From Cupriavidus yeoncheonensis (lineage in GTDB: Bacteria > Pseudomonadota > Gammaproteobacteria > Burkholderiales > Burkholderiaceae): a DNA stretch of 64,000 bases. Both the position numbers and the translations under genes were made by a program. The DNA is taken from contig NZ_CAJPUY010000006.1 in NCBI RefSeq assembly GCF_905397275.1, forward strand, positions 1 to 64,000, read 5' to 3'. The notes beneath the pieces were generated by a model. The model was not told the origin of the DNA, did not search any database, and saw nothing but the letters and a program-made list of their open reading frames with translations. Of the stretch, positions 19,066-27,878 are shown piece by piece; position 1 is the first letter of the stretch; the number at the start of each line of letters is the position of its first letter.

Positions 19066-20862
19066 ATGCTGCCTGTTCAGACCTCCAATCTTGCCGCTGC
19101 GTTCACTGAAGCGGTGCGCGCGCTTGCTCCGGCCGACGCGGCCCTGCCGGCCGTGACCTTCGAGCGGCCCAAGGCCGCCGCCCACGGCGACCTGGCCTGC
19201 AACATCGCCATGCAGGTGGCGCGCGCGCTCAAGAGCAATCCGCGCGAGCTGGCCCAGCGCATCGTGGCGGCGGTCCAGGCCGATCCGCGCGCGGCCGGCC
19301 TGGTCGCGGCCATGGAAATCGCCGGCCCGGGCTTCATCAACCTGCGCCTGACGCCGGCGGCCAAGGCCGACGTGCTGCGCGCGGTGCTGAACGAGGGCGA
19401 CCACTACGGTGCACAGGAGCGCGGGATGCACGGCCACGTTCTGGTCGAGTTCGTCTCGGCCAACCCGACCGGCCCGCTGCACGTCGGCCACGGCCGCCAG
19501 GCCGCGCTCGGCGACGCGCTCGCCAACCTGCTGTCCTGGCAGGGTTACGACGTGCACCGCGAGTTCTACTACAATGACGCCGGCGTGCAGATCCAGAATC
19601 TGGCCGTGTCGGTCCAGGCCCGTGCGCGCGGCTTCAAGCCCGGCGACGCCAACTGGCCGGAAGCCGCCTATAACGGCGACTACATCGCCGACATCGCAGC
19701 CGACTTCCTGGCCGGCAAGACCACGAGCGCCTCCGACGGCGAGCCCGTGACCGCTTCGGGCAACCCCGAGGATCTCGATTCGATCCGCAAGTTCGCGGTG
19801 ACCTACCTGCGCAACGAGCAGGACATCGATCTGCAGGCCTTCGGCGTCAAGTTCGACCGCTACTACCTGGAGTCGTCGCTGTACACCGACGGCCGCGTGG
19901 AAGCCGCCGTGCAGGCGCTGGTCGGCAAGGGCAAGACCTACGAAAGCGAAGGCGCGCTGTGGCTGCGCACCACCGACGACGGCGACGACAAGGACCGGGT
20001 CATGAAGAAGACCGACGGTACCTATACCTACTTCGTGCCGGACGTGGCCTACCACACCACCAAGTGGGAGCGCGGCTTCACCAAGGTCATCAACGTACAG
20101 GGCAGCGACCACCACGGCACCATCGCGCGCGTGCGCGCCGGCCTGCAGGGCCTGGACATCGGCATTCCCAGGGGCTACCCCGACTACGTGCTGCACAAGA
20201 TGGTCACCGTGATGAAGAACGGCGAGGAGGTGAAGATCTCCAAGCGCGCCGGCTCCTACGTGACCGTGCGAGACCTGATCGAATGGTCCAACGGCCAGGA
20301 TGACACCTGCGAAACCATCCGCGGCTGCCTGGACGCCGGCGTGGCCGACTGGCCCGCGCACTTCACGCGCGGGCGCGACGCGGTGCGCTTCTTCCTGCTG
20401 TCGCGCAAGGCCGACACCGAGTTCGTGTTCGACGTGGACCTGGCGCTCAAGCAGAACGACGAGAACCCGGTGTACTACGTGCAGTACGCCCATGCGCGCA
20501 TCTGCTCGATCTTTGAATCGTGGGGCGGCGCGGAGTGGGAAAGCCGCCTGGCCGAACTGGCCGGCACCGACCTGGCCGCCGTCACCGGCGCCGACGCCAG
20601 CCCGCAGGCGCTCGTCCTGGGCCAGCGTCTGGCCGAGTTCCCCGAGATGCTGGCCGCCGCCGCAAGCGAACTGGCGCCACACGCGGTCGCGTTCTACCTG
20701 CGCGACCTGGCGGGCGATTTCCATGCGTTCTACAACGCCGACCGCGTGCTGGTCGACGACGAGCCGGTCAAGCGCGCGCGCCTGGCGCTGCTGGCGGCAA
20801 CGCGCCAGGTGTTGCGCAATGGCCTGGCGGTCATCGGCGTCTCGGCGCCGCGCCGCATGTAA
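19066..20862 (+). CDS. argS: Arginine--tRNA ligase
   Basis: A 598-residue class I aminoacyl-tRNA synthetase that charges tRNA-Arg. The HIGH-type motif appears as [12 protein letters not shown] near residues 136-147 and the KMSKS-equivalent as KISKRAG near 390. The N-terminal Add-1 domain and C-terminal DALR anticodon-binding domain ([11 protein letters not shown] to the end) are both present, and the length is normal for betaproteobacteria. I chose the ATG at 19066 ([15 protein letters not shown]) because the open frame upstream to 18976 has unlike composition. The SPOR gene follows. Confidence 0.97.
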   Translation: MLPVQTSNLAAAFTEAVRALAPADAALPAVTFERPKAAAHGDLACNIAMQVARALKSNPRELAQRIVAAVQADPRAAGLVAAMEIAGPGFINLRLTPAAKADVLRAVLNEGDHYGAQERGMHGHVLVEFVSANPTGPLHVGHGRQAALGDALANLLSWQGYDVHREFYYNDAGVQIQNLAVSVQARARGFKPGDANWPEAAYNGDYIADIAADFLAGKTTSASDGEPVTASGNPEDLDSIRKFAVTYLRNEQDIDLQAFGVKFDRYYLESSLYTDGRVEAAVQALVGKGKTYESEGALWLRTTDDGDDKDRVMKKTDGTYTYFVPDVAYHTTKWERGFTKVINVQGSDHHGTIARVRAGLQGLDIGIPRGYPDYVLHKMVTVMKNGEEVKISKRAGSYVTVRDLIEWSNGQDDTCETIRGCLDAGVADWPAHFTRGRDAVRFFLLSRKADTEFVFDVDLALKQNDENPVYYVQYAHARICSIFESWGGAEWESRLAELAGTDLAAVTGADASPQALVLGQRLAEFPEMLAAAASELAPHAVAFYLRDLAGDFHAFYNADRVLVDDEPVKRARLALLAATRQVLRNGLAVIGVSAPRRM

Positions 20863-20946
20863 GTCACGGTGCGTACGCAGGACCAGGGCGGCGCGGGCAG
20901 GGCCGCCCCGCGCTGCGGCCGGTGCCTGCGCCGGCGGCGCTGGCAC

Positions 20947-20952
20947 TATAAT
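20947..20952 (+). promoter_or_regulatory. Consensus -10 box upstream of the SPOR-protein gene
   Basis: A perfect TATAAT, 25 bases before the ATG at 20978, in the gap after argS. The upstream -35 region has no clear TTGACA match. Confidence 0.5.
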
Positions 20953-20977
20953 CTCCCGGCAACACCTAAGAGGACTT

Positions 20978-21730
20978 ATGCAACAGCAACGCAAGCGCGA
21001 TGCGCGTAGTGCCCGCCGCAGCCAGCAGCGCGGTGGAACGTTCCTGGGCCTGGTGCTCGGGCTGATCGTCGGGCTGGCCATTGCCGTGGTCGTCGCCCTG
21101 TACATCACCAAGTCGCCGGCGCCATTCCAGCAGAAGAACGCGCCGCGGCCGAGCGAGCCGGGCAATGTGGCCAGCACCCTGCCCAGCCCCACGCAGTCGC
21201 AATCCCAGCAGGAAGCCCCGGCCGACCCGAACAAGCCGCTGTGGAGCAAGACCCCGGCCAAGCCGGTCGGCCAGCCCGCGCCCGAGGCGCAGTCGCAGCA
21301 GCCGGCACCCGATAGCCGCAATGGCGATCGGCAGCCGCCGGTAGCCGTGGCGCGCCCGGCGGAAAGGCCCGCCGAGAAGCCTGCCGAAAAGCCGGCGGAA
21401 AAGCCTGCCGAGAAGCCCCTTGCCATGAACAGGCCGGCCGAGAAACCGGTGGCGGACCCGATTGCCGAGATCGCCCAGGCGGATGCCAACAAGGTCGGCT
21501 ACCTGCTGCAGGTGGGTGCGTTCCGCTCGTCCGACGACGCCGACCGCCAGAAGGCCAACCTCGCCATGCAGGGCTTCGAGGCCAGGATTACCGATCGCGA
21601 CGTCAACGGCGTGAAGATGTACCGGGTCCGGATCGGGCCGTACAACCGCATCGAGGACATGAACAAGGCGCGCGACCGGCTGCAGTCGGCCGGCTTCGAC
21701 GCCTCTGTGATCCGCTTCACCAAGCAGTAA
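20978..21730 (+). CDS. SPOR domain-containing protein
   Basis: A 250-residue bitopic membrane protein: a basic N-terminus (MQQQRKRDARSARRSQQRGG), one membrane helix (FLGLVLGLIVGLAIAVVVAL), a long Pro/Gln/Lys-rich periplasmic linker with a tandem PAEK repeat near residues 128-147, and a C-terminal SPOR domain starting VGYLLQVGAFRSSDDADRQK. SPOR domains bind denuded peptidoglycan at the division septum; FtsN has the same layout. It may be an FtsN-like division protein, but other SPOR proteins share the architecture. An AGAGGA ribosome site precedes the ATG. Confidence 0.9.
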   Translation: MQQQRKRDARSARRSQQRGGTFLGLVLGLIVGLAIAVVVALYITKSPAPFQQKNAPRPSEPGNVASTLPSPTQSQSQQEAPADPNKPLWSKTPAKPVGQPAPEAQSQQPAPDSRNGDRQPPVAVARPAERPAEKPAEKPAEKPAEKPLAMNRPAEKPVADPIAEIAQADANKVGYLLQVGAFRSSDDADRQKANLAMQGFEARITDRDVNGVKMYRVRIGPYNRIEDMNKARDRLQSAGFDASVIRFTKQ

Positions 21731-21821
21731 CGCGCTGTAACCCCTCAGGCCGGCGGCCCGCTGAACCGGAAGCCGCCGCCGCTGTCATACGCTCATCGCC
21801 CAACCGGAAGGCTGTTCCAAG

Positions 21822-22457
21822 ATGAAGAAACTCGCCGCACTGATCGCCACGTTTGCCGCTGTCGGCGGCCTGCTGATGACCGCCCCTGCTCAGGCGGCGC
21901 CCACCGAAGGCAAGGAATACCAGGTGCTGAAGGCGCCCCAGCCCGTGCCGGCCGGCAAGATCGAGGTTACCGAGTTTTTCTGGTACGGCTGCCCGCACTG
22001 CTTCGACTTCGAGCCCGAACTTGAGGCCTGGGTCAAGAAGCAGGGCAAGGACGTGGTCTTCAAGCGCGTGCCCGTGGCGTTCCGCGACGACCTGCTGCCG
22101 CACACCAAGATCTTCTATGCGCTGGAGTCCATCGGCAAGCTGGACGCCATGCACACCAAGGTCTTCAATGCGATCCACGTCGACCGCAAGCGCATGCTGG
22201 ACCCGAACGAAATCGCCGACTTCATGGCCAAGAACGGCATTGATCGCAAGGCGTTCCTGGACGCCTACAACTCGTTCTCGGTGACCACCAACGCGCAACG
22301 CGCCAACAAGATCGCCGACGCCTACAAGGTAGATGGCGTGCCGACCGTGGTGGTCCAGGGCAAGTACGTGACCTCGCCGTCCGTCGCCGGCACCAAGACC
22401 AGCGCGATCCAGGTCATGGATTACCTGGTGACCCAGGTCCGCGACAAGAAGCTCTGA
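21822..22457 (+). CDS. dsbA: Thiol:disulfide interchange protein DsbA
   Basis: A 211-residue periplasmic oxidoreductase with a signal peptide (cleaved near APAQAA, residues 21-26), the thioredoxin-fold active site FFWYGCPHCFDF with cysteines 57 and 60 and the CPHC dipeptide pair typical of DsbA, and the cis-proline loop GVPTVVVQGKY. It introduces disulfides into exported proteins and is reoxidised by DsbB, which is not in the window. A strong terminator follows, and the SPOR gene precedes it by 91 bases. Confidence 0.95.
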   Translation: MKKLAALIATFAAVGGLLMTAPAQAAPTEGKEYQVLKAPQPVPAGKIEVTEFFWYGCPHCFDFEPELEAWVKKQGKDVVFKRVPVAFRDDLLPHTKIFYALESIGKLDAMHTKVFNAIHVDRKRMLDPNEIADFMAKNGIDRKAFLDAYNSFSVTTNAQRANKIADAYKVDGVPTVVVQGKYVTSPSVAGTKTSAIQVMDYLVTQVRDKKL

Positions 22458-22469
22458 GCGGCATTCCCG

Positions 22470-22501
22470 AAGGCCGGTACGTTGCCGTACCGGCCTTTTT
22501 T
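22470..22501 (+). terminator. Intrinsic terminator after dsbA
   Basis: A perfect 12-bp stem AAGGCCGGTACG (22470-22481) / CGTACCGGCCTT (22486-22497), a TTGC loop and a six-T run, 12 bases after the dsbA stop. Confidence 0.93.
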
Positions 22502-22523
22502 CATTTGAGCCTCTGGTAAACCG

Positions 22524-23321
22524 ATGCGCCCTCTGAAAGTCTTTCTCACCGGCGCTTCCAGCGGCCTCGGCCAGGCGCTGGCGCGCGAGTACGCTAGCCA
22601 GGGTGCCATCCTCGGCCTGGTGGCGCGGCGCGAGGACGCCTTGCGTGACCTGGCCCGGAGCCTGCCCAATCCGGGCGCCGTCCATATCTATGCCGCCGAC
22701 GTGCGCGATGCCGACGCCATGGCGCGTGCCGCGCAGGATTTCCTGGACCGCATCGGCGTGCCCGACGTGGTCATCGCCAACGCCGGTGTCTCGGTCGGCA
22801 CGGTGGCCAGCGAGCGCGAGGACCTGGAGGCCTTCCGCATGGTGATGGACACCAACTGGTTCGGCGTGCTCACCACGTTCCAGCCCTTCCTGCGGCCGAT
22901 GCAGGACCGCGAACCCGGCGCCGGCGGCTGGCGTGGGACGCTGGTCGGCATTGCCAGCGTGGCGGGCGTGCGCGGGCTGCCGGGTGGCGGTGCCTACAGC
23001 GCGTCCAAGTCGGCGGTGATCAAGCTGCTGGAAAGCCTGCGGCTGGAGCAGCGGCGCCATGGCATCCGCGTGGTGACCATTGCGCCGGGCTACATCCGCA
23101 CGCCGATGACGGCCCACAACCCTTACCGCATGCCGTTCCTGACGGATGCCGACGTGTTCGCCCGCAAGGCCGTGCGGGCGATCGGGGCGGGCAGCCGCTT
23201 CAAGGTGATTCCGTGGCAGATGGGCGTGGTCGCGTCGCTGATGCACGTGATGCCGCGCTGGCTCTACGACGCGCTGGCCGCAAAGGCTCCGCGCAAACCA
23301 CGCGGCGGCGCGGGAGACTGA
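22524..23321 (+). CDS. SDR family NAD(P)-dependent oxidoreductase
   Basis: A 265-residue short-chain dehydrogenase: the nucleotide-binding glycine motif LTGASSGLGQALA (residues 7-19), the NAG motif in VIANAGVSVG, and the catalytic Tyr-Lys pair in GGAYSASKSAVIKL near residue 157. The C-terminal hydrophobic stretch (GVVASLMHVMPRWLYDALAA) is often membrane-associated in this subgroup. The substrate is unknown. It starts 22 bases after the dsbA terminator and the next gene starts three bases after its stop, so those two are likely cotranscribed. Confidence 0.9.
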   Translation: MRPLKVFLTGASSGLGQALAREYASQGAILGLVARREDALRDLARSLPNPGAVHIYAADVRDADAMARAAQDFLDRIGVPDVVIANAGVSVGTVASEREDLEAFRMVMDTNWFGVLTTFQPFLRPMQDREPGAGGWRGTLVGIASVAGVRGLPGGGAYSASKSAVIKLLESLRLEQRRHGIRVVTIAPGYIRTPMTAHNPYRMPFLTDADVFARKAVRAIGAGSRFKVIPWQMGVVASLMHVMPRWLYDALAAKAPRKPRGGAGD

Positions 23322-23323
23322 CC

Positions 23324-24151
23324 ATGTGGCGCGACGCCATCGGCCAGCACCACGCCGCGGCCAGCGGCGATGTCCGCATCGCTTCGCTGGTGCCGTCGGT
23401 AACCGAACTGCTGTTCGCGCTGGAACTGGGCGGCCAGATGGTGGCGCGCACGGGTTTCTGCATCCATCCGGAGCCGGAAGTGCGCGCGGTGGCCAAGGTC
23501 GGGGGCACCAAGGACGTGAAGCTGGACCGCCTGCGCGCGCTGGCGCCCACGCACGTGGTGGTCAATGTCGACGAGAACCGGCGCGAAACCGTCGACGAGA
23601 TCCGCCGCTTCGTGCCGAACGTGATCGTCACGCATCCATGCGCGCCGGAAGACAATCTCGGGCTGTACCGCCTGCTGGGCGGCATCTTCGGGCGGCAGCC
23701 GCAGGCGCAAGCGCTGTGCGCGGCGCTGCAGGCGGAGCTGGACGCCGTCCGCGCCCGCGCATGGCCGGCGCGCAAGGTGCTCTACGCCATCTGGCAGGAC
23801 CCGTGGATGACGGTGTCGCGGGACACCTATATCAGCCGCATGCTGGCGCTGGTGAACTGGCAGACCTGGCCGGAAGACGTGCCGCAGGCCTGCGCGGACG
23901 GAGACTGCAGCCGCCCCAACACGGCCGGCGAACGCTATCCGAGCTTCCGCTGGAGCGACGCGCTGGTGCGCGGGCTCGATGAGGTACTGCTGTCCACCGA
24001 GCCCTACCGCTTCACCGACGAGCATGCCGACGCGCTGGAGCGGCAGCTCGGCAAGCCGGTGCAGCTGGTCGATGGCGAGATGCTGTCGTGGTACGGCAGC
24101 CGGGCGATCGAGGGGGTGCGCTATCTCGCCGCGCTGGCGGCGCGCGGCTGA
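23324..24151 (+). CDS. Periplasmic-binding-protein-like (BtuF/FepB fold) protein
   Basis: A 275-residue protein with the helical-backbone metal-receptor fold: RIASLVPSVTELLFALELGG near residue 18 and VGGTKDVKLDRLRALAPTHV near 64, the typical start of BtuF-like cobalamin or siderophore binding proteins. No signal peptide is present, which is odd for a periplasmic receptor and suggests a cytoplasmic role or a shifted start. It begins three bases after the SDR stop. No permease or ATPase is nearby. Annotated relatives are called cobalamin-binding or ABC substrate-binding proteins; the ligand is unproven. Confidence 0.75.
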   Translation: MWRDAIGQHHAAASGDVRIASLVPSVTELLFALELGGQMVARTGFCIHPEPEVRAVAKVGGTKDVKLDRLRALAPTHVVVNVDENRRETVDEIRRFVPNVIVTHPCAPEDNLGLYRLLGGIFGRQPQAQALCAALQAELDAVRARAWPARKVLYAIWQDPWMTVSRDTYISRMLALVNWQTWPEDVPQACADGDCSRPNTAGERYPSFRWSDALVRGLDEVLLSTEPYRFTDEHADALERQLGKPVQLVDGEMLSWYGSRAIEGVRYLAALAARG

Positions 24152-24174
24152 GCGACGCTGAGCGATCTGCGGCG

Positions 24175-25251
24175 TCAGGCCGCGCGGAACCGGATCACCC
24201 CGTCATCCCCGAATTCCCGAGCCAGTTCCCCGCGATGCCATAGCGCATGCAGGTGCGCCAGCGACTCGCCCATGGCGAACGTCATCTGGTGGATATCGAA
24301 CTGGCGCTTGAAGATCACGCTGACGATGTCATGCGCGCTGCACGGCTTCTCGCGGCAGGCTTCGAGCGTTTCGGCCAGGCGATCGACATGGTGCTCGCGC
24401 AGCTGCGTGATGCGCGTGTGCAGGTTGCGGAAGGGGCGGCCGTGCGACGGCAGGATCAGCACGTCATCGGGCAGGTCCCGATACTTGCCGAGCGAATCGA
24501 GGTAGAGCTGCAGCGAATTGGCTTCCGGCTCCATGTCGAACACGCTGACATTGGTCGAGATGCGCGGCAGCACCATATCGCCGGAGATCAGCACGTTGGT
24601 GGCGGCGTTGTACAGCGCCACGTGCTCGGGCGAATGGCCGAAGCCGGTGATCACGCGCCAGCCGGCGGTGGCCGGATCGGCGCCGATGGCCACGGTGTCG
24701 CCATCCATCAGGCGGCGGTACTGCGTGGGCAGGTCGGGCACCAGCGACGGGTAGTAGGTCTTGCGGGCGCGCAGCTTTTCCTGGCTGTCGGGGTCGGTCA
24801 GGCCGTGGCGCGCGAAGTGCTCGGCCGCCAGTTCGCCGCCGGCGCTGGAGCCTGCGCCGGTGCCGCTGCCCATCACGCGGGCGCTCATGTAGTCGCCCAG
24901 GCTCATCCACAGCCGTACGTCGAAGCGCTTGCACAGCCAGTGCGCCAGGCCGACGTGGTCGGGGTGGCTGTGCGTGACCAGCACGCGCAGCACCGGCAGG
25001 CCTTCGAGTTCGTTGGCGAAGATGGTTTCCCAGTGCGCCTTGATGGTGTCGTTCGTGATGCCGCAGTCGATGATGGTCCAGCCGTCCCGGCCGTCGAGCC
25101 GGTCGCGCAGCAGCCACAGGTTGATGTGGTCGAGCGCGAAGGGCAGGGGCATGCGCAGCCAGTAGACGCCGGGTGCCACTTCCTGCCGGGTGCCGGGCTC
25201 GGGCATGGTGTCCGCGAACGGGTATTGGAGCTGGTGTTCGAGTGCGTTCAT
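24175..25251 (-). CDS. MBL fold metallo-hydrolase
   Basis: A 358-residue metallo-beta-lactamase-fold hydrolase with the metal motif VTHSHPDHVGLAHWL, a downstream GFGHSPEHVALY histidine motif and ISGDMVLPRIS aspartate motif, and a C-terminal helical extension common in LACTB2-like proteins. Such enzymes hydrolyse thioesters or lactones. The start is uncertain: ATG 25251 (MNALEHQLQYPFAD) is preferred; ATG 25266 is possible. It diverges from liuR and the gap carries a LiuR-type palindrome, so it is probably part of the isovalerate/leucine regulon. Confidence 0.85.
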   Translation of the reverse strand: MNALEHQLQYPFADTMPEPGTRQEVAPGVYWLRMPLPFALDHINLWLLRDRLDGRDGWTIIDCGITNDTIKAHWETIFANELEGLPVLRVLVTHSHPDHVGLAHWLCKRFDVRLWMSLGDYMSARVMGSGTGAGSSAGGELAAEHFARHGLTDPDSQEKLRARKTYYPSLVPDLPTQYRRLMDGDTVAIGADPATAGWRVITGFGHSPEHVALYNAATNVLISGDMVLPRISTNVSVFDMEPEANSLQLYLDSLGKYRDLPDDVLILPSHGRPFRNLHTRITQLREHHVDRLAETLEACREKPCSAHDIVSVIFKRQFDIHQMTFAMGESLAHLHALWHRGELAREFGDDGVIRFRAA

Positions 25252-25373
25252 GAGGAGTCTCGTCATCGAAGCCCTGCGCCATGCACGCCGGGGCAGGCGG
25301 GGCTTTCTCGTGTTTGCCGTCATGCGGGGCCAGATCGACCTGGCTTGACGACGCCGGTTGCCAGTCGCGTGGG

Positions 25374-25395
25374 TTGACGCTAACGTAAACGTCAA
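25374..25395. promoter_or_regulatory. Candidate LiuR operator 1 (divergent MBL gene/liuR)
   Basis: A 22-bp near-perfect palindrome, half-site TTGACG at 25374-25379 and CGTCAA at 25390-25395, with centre TAACGTAAA. It differs by only two bases from the perfect palindrome at 25964-25985. It lies 123 bases upstream of the MBL gene and 77 bases upstream of liuR, in the shared gap, consistent with autoregulation. Confidence 0.75.
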
Positions 25396-25441
25396 TTCGT
25401 GCGACTCGTGTCCATCTTAAGCCAAAAGTTGACTTCGCAAC

Positions 25442-25453
25442 GAACGACCGTTC
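25442..25453. promoter_or_regulatory. Second palindrome upstream of liuR
   Basis: GAACGACCGTTC has perfect five-base arms (GAACG/CGTTC) around AC and lies 19 bases before the liuR start. It is unlike the LiuR palindrome and resembles operators of TetR-family repressors, hinting at a second layer of control. It is short enough to be coincidental. Confidence 0.3.
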
Positions 25454-25471
25454 ACTTTCATTGGGCGCACC

Positions 25472-25927
25472 ATGGCAGTCACAAACGTTTCCGGATCGTC
25501 TCCCGTCCCGGCCACCTATACGATCACCGAACTCGCGCGCGAGTTCGATGTCACGCCGCGCGCCATCCGATTCTATGAGGACCAGGGCCTCCTGTCGCCC
25601 GAGCGCGCCGGCCCCGGCGGGCGCACGCGCGTCTACAACGGGCGCGAACGTACCCGCCTGAAGCTCACGCTGCGCGGTAAAAGGTTGGGGCTTACTCTCA
25701 ACGAAATCCGCGAGATCCTTGATCTCTATGAATCTCCGCGCGACAGCGCACCGCAGCTCGAACGCTTCCTCGACGCCCTGGGGGGCCATCGCGCCGCACT
25801 CGAGCGCCAGCTTGAAGACCTGCAGGCCCAGCTGGCGGAGATCGACCAGCATGAAAAGCAGTGCAAGGCGCTGCTGGATGCACAGCGGGCGCGCGCCGGT
25901 GGCCCGTCCAAGCACGAAACCGCCTGA
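25472..25927 (+). CDS. liuR: MerR-family regulator of isovalerate/leucine catabolism
   Basis: A 151-residue MerR-family protein: winged helix-turn-helix (YTITELAREFDVTPRAIRFY at residues 16-35, then YEDQGLLSPERAGPGGRTRV), followed by a coiled-coil dimerisation helix rich in Leu/Gln/Glu (ALERQLEDLQAQLAEIDQHE). No metal-binding cysteine cluster is present, separating it from metal-sensing MerR proteins. The liuR name rests on its sequence type, two adjacent identical-style palindromes and its position before isovaleryl-CoA dehydrogenase. LiuR proteins control branched-chain acyl-CoA degradation in proteobacteria. Confidence 0.88.
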   Translation: MAVTNVSGSSPVPATYTITELAREFDVTPRAIRFYEDQGLLSPERAGPGGRTRVYNGRERTRLKLTLRGKRLGLTLNEIREILDLYESPRDSAPQLERFLDALGGHRAALERQLEDLQAQLAEIDQHEKQCKALLDAQRARAGGPSKHETA

Positions 25928-25963
25928 TGCTGCACTTGACGTGCATCTTCGGTCCTGTGCGGA

Positions 25964-25991
25964 TTGACGTTTACGTAAACGTCAATAGAAT
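25964..25991 (+). promoter_or_regulatory. Promoter with embedded LiuR operator 2
   Basis: Bases 25964-25985 are a perfect 22-bp palindrome: TTGACGTTTAC followed by its exact reverse complement. Its first six bases (TTGACG) serve as a -35 and TAGAAT at 25986-25991 as a -10, with a 16-base spacer filled by the operator. Placing the site between -35 and -10 is typical of MerR-family control. It drives the thioesterase-ivd unit beginning at 26021. Confidence 0.8.
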
Positions 25992-26020
25992 AGCTCGAAC
26001 CATCTCACCAGGAAGCCGCC

Positions 26021-26500
26021 ATGACGCAGGACCTTGATGCTGCCGCCAGCCCCGTCCAACCCGAGTTGCTGTCGGCGGCCCGGGCTGACACCATTGCCGG
26101 CAGCTTTGCCCGCCAGGGACTGATGACGACCTTTGGCGCTGGCCTGGCCCGCGTGGAGCGCGGCGAGGTGGAGATCGCCATGCCATGGTCCGAGGGCGTG
26201 ACCCAGCAGCACGGTTTCTTCCATGGCGGCGCAGTCGGTGCGCTGGCCGACAGCGCGTGCGGCTATGCAGCGCTGACCATGGTGGGCGAAGGCGAGGCGG
26301 GCCTGACCGCCGAGTACAAGATCAACCTGCTGTCCCCGGCGCAGGGCGAACGCCTGATCGCCGTGGGGCGGGTGCTCAAGCCCGGCCGGACGCTGATCGT
26401 GGCCCAGGGCGATGTCTTCGTCGAGCAGCAGGGCCGCCGCAAGCTCGTGGCGACCATGCTGATGACCCTTTGCGTGGTACGCACGCTCGAACACGTCTGA
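26021..26500 (+). CDS. PaaI-family hotdog thioesterase
   Basis: A 159-residue hotdog-fold protein with the PaaI-type catalytic segment QQHGFFHGGAVGALADSACG near residues 64-83, where the glycine-rich turn and acidic residue act on acyl-CoA thioesters. It is the first gene after the LiuR-controlled promoter and ends 42 bases before isovaleryl-CoA dehydrogenase. It may relieve CoA trapping during leucine or isovalerate breakdown. The precise acyl substrate is not determinable. Confidence 0.87.
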   Translation: MTQDLDAAASPVQPELLSAARADTIAGSFARQGLMTTFGAGLARVERGEVEIAMPWSEGVTQQHGFFHGGAVGALADSACGYAALTMVGEGEAGLTAEYKINLLSPAQGERLIAVGRVLKPGRTLIVAQGDVFVEQQGRRKLVATMLMTLCVVRTLEHV

Positions 26501-26542
26501 CGCGCATTTGCGGCGCCAGCAAGATTCCAACAGGAGACCATC

Positions 26543-27724
26543 ATGACCGAACTCCCTGGCCTGAAATTCGACCTGGGCGAAGACATCGAGATGCTGCGCG
26601 GCGCCGTGCGCGACTGGGCCCAGGCTGAACTGGCCCCGCGCGCCGGCGAGATCGACCGCACCGACCAGTTCCCCATGGACGCCTGGAAGAAGATGGGCGA
26701 CCTCGGCGTGCTCGGCATCACCGTGGCCGAAGAGTACGGCGGCGCCAACATGGGCTACCTCGCCCACATGGTCGCGATGGAGGAAATCAGCCGCGCCTCC
26801 GCTTCGGTCGGCCTGTCGTACGGCGCGCATTCGAACCTGTGCGTGAACCAGATCCACCGCAACGGCACCCCTGCGCAGAAGGCGAAGTACCTGCCGAAGC
26901 TGGTGTCGGGCGAATGGATCGGCGCGCTGGCCATGAGCGAACCCAATGCCGGCTCCGACGTGGTCAGCATGAAACTGCGCGCCGACTTCAAGGGCGACCG
27001 CTTTGTGCTCAACGGCACCAAGATGTGGATCACCAACGGCCCGGACTGCGACGTGCTGGTGGTGTATGCGAAGACCGAGCCGGACCTGGGCGCGCGCGGC
27101 ATGACCGCCTTCATCGTCGAGAAGGGCATGAAGGGCTTCTCGGTCGCGCAGAAGCTGGACAAGCTGGGCATGCGCGGCTCGCACACCGGCGAGCTGGTGT
27201 TCGAGGACGTGGAAGTGCCGGTCGAGAACATCCTCGGCGCCGAGAACGGCGGCGCCAGGGTGCTGATGAGCGGCCTCGACTACGAGCGCGCCGTGCTGTC
27301 GGGCGGCCCGGTCGGCATCATGCAGGCGTGCATGGACGTGGTCACGCCGTACATCCACGACCGCAAGCAGTTCGGCCAGAGCATCGGCGAATTCCAGCTG
27401 ATCCAGGGCAAGGTCGCCGACATGTACACCACGCTGCAGGCCGCACGCAGCTACCTGTACACGGTCGGCAAGAACCTCGATTCGCTCGGCGTCGATCACG
27501 TGCGCCAGGTGCGCAAGGACTGCGCGGCGGTGATCCTCTATACGGCCGAGAAGGCCACGTGGATGGCCGGCGAGACCGTGCAGATCCTCGGTGGCAACGG
27601 CTATATCAACGAATACCCGGCCGGCCGCCTGTGGCGCGACGCCAAGCTGTACGAGATTGGCGCCGGGACTTCGGAGATCCGGCGCATGCTGATCGGGCGG
27701 GAGCTGTTTGCCGAAACGATGTGA
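26543..27724 (+). CDS. liuA: Isovaleryl-CoA dehydrogenase
   Basis: A 393-residue FAD-dependent acyl-CoA dehydrogenase converting isovaleryl-CoA to 3-methylcrotonyl-CoA in leucine degradation. The catalytic base lies in the position peculiar to isovaleryl-CoA dehydrogenases, glutamate 248 in [15 protein letters not shown], rather than near the C-terminus. Family signatures [17 protein letters not shown] and [20 protein letters not shown] are intact. CAGGAGA precedes the ATG. The partner genes liuB, liuC, liuD and liuE lie downstream but scattered across 24 kb. Confidence 0.95.
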   Translation: MTELPGLKFDLGEDIEMLRGAVRDWAQAELAPRAGEIDRTDQFPMDAWKKMGDLGVLGITVAEEYGGANMGYLAHMVAMEEISRASASVGLSYGAHSNLCVNQIHRNGTPAQKAKYLPKLVSGEWIGALAMSEPNAGSDVVSMKLRADFKGDRFVLNGTKMWITNGPDCDVLVVYAKTEPDLGARGMTAFIVEKGMKGFSVAQKLDKLGMRGSHTGELVFEDVEVPVENILGAENGGARVLMSGLDYERAVLSGGPVGIMQACMDVVTPYIHDRKQFGQSIGEFQLIQGKVADMYTTLQAARSYLYTVGKNLDSLGVDHVRQVRKDCAAVILYTAEKATWMAGETVQILGGNGYINEYPAGRLWRDAKLYEIGAGTSEIRRMLIGRELFAETM

Positions 27725-27754
27725 TTCCTGGGGCGCCTTTCCCGCCCCCTGTTT

Positions 27755-27783
27755 CTCCCCTCTCCCGCTCGCGGAAGAGGGGG
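27755..27783. repeat. Dispersed intergenic palindrome, copy 1
   Basis: CCCCTCTCCCGC (27757-27768) and GCGGAAGAGGGG (27771-27782) form a 12-bp stem with one mismatch. The same CCCTCTCCCG-type palindrome recurs at 31621, 39617 and 51911, always between genes. It lies in the 154-base gap between ivd and aceK. Confidence 0.75.
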
Positions 27784-27878
27784 TAAGCAGGAGCCAATTG
27801 CAGGGTGCGCGCACCAGATCGAGCTCCGAAACCCATTTACAATTCCACTAGCCCCCGCCCGACCGTCTACCCCGTCCC

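Noticed and set aside
21364-21420. Minisatellite-like tandem repeat
   Set aside because: It codes in frame for repeated PAEK units in the SPOR protein linker and needs no separate explanation.
19039-21492. An 817-codon minus-strand frame across argS
   Set aside because: Antisense shadow of argS and the SPOR gene; His/Val/Gly-rich with no family features.
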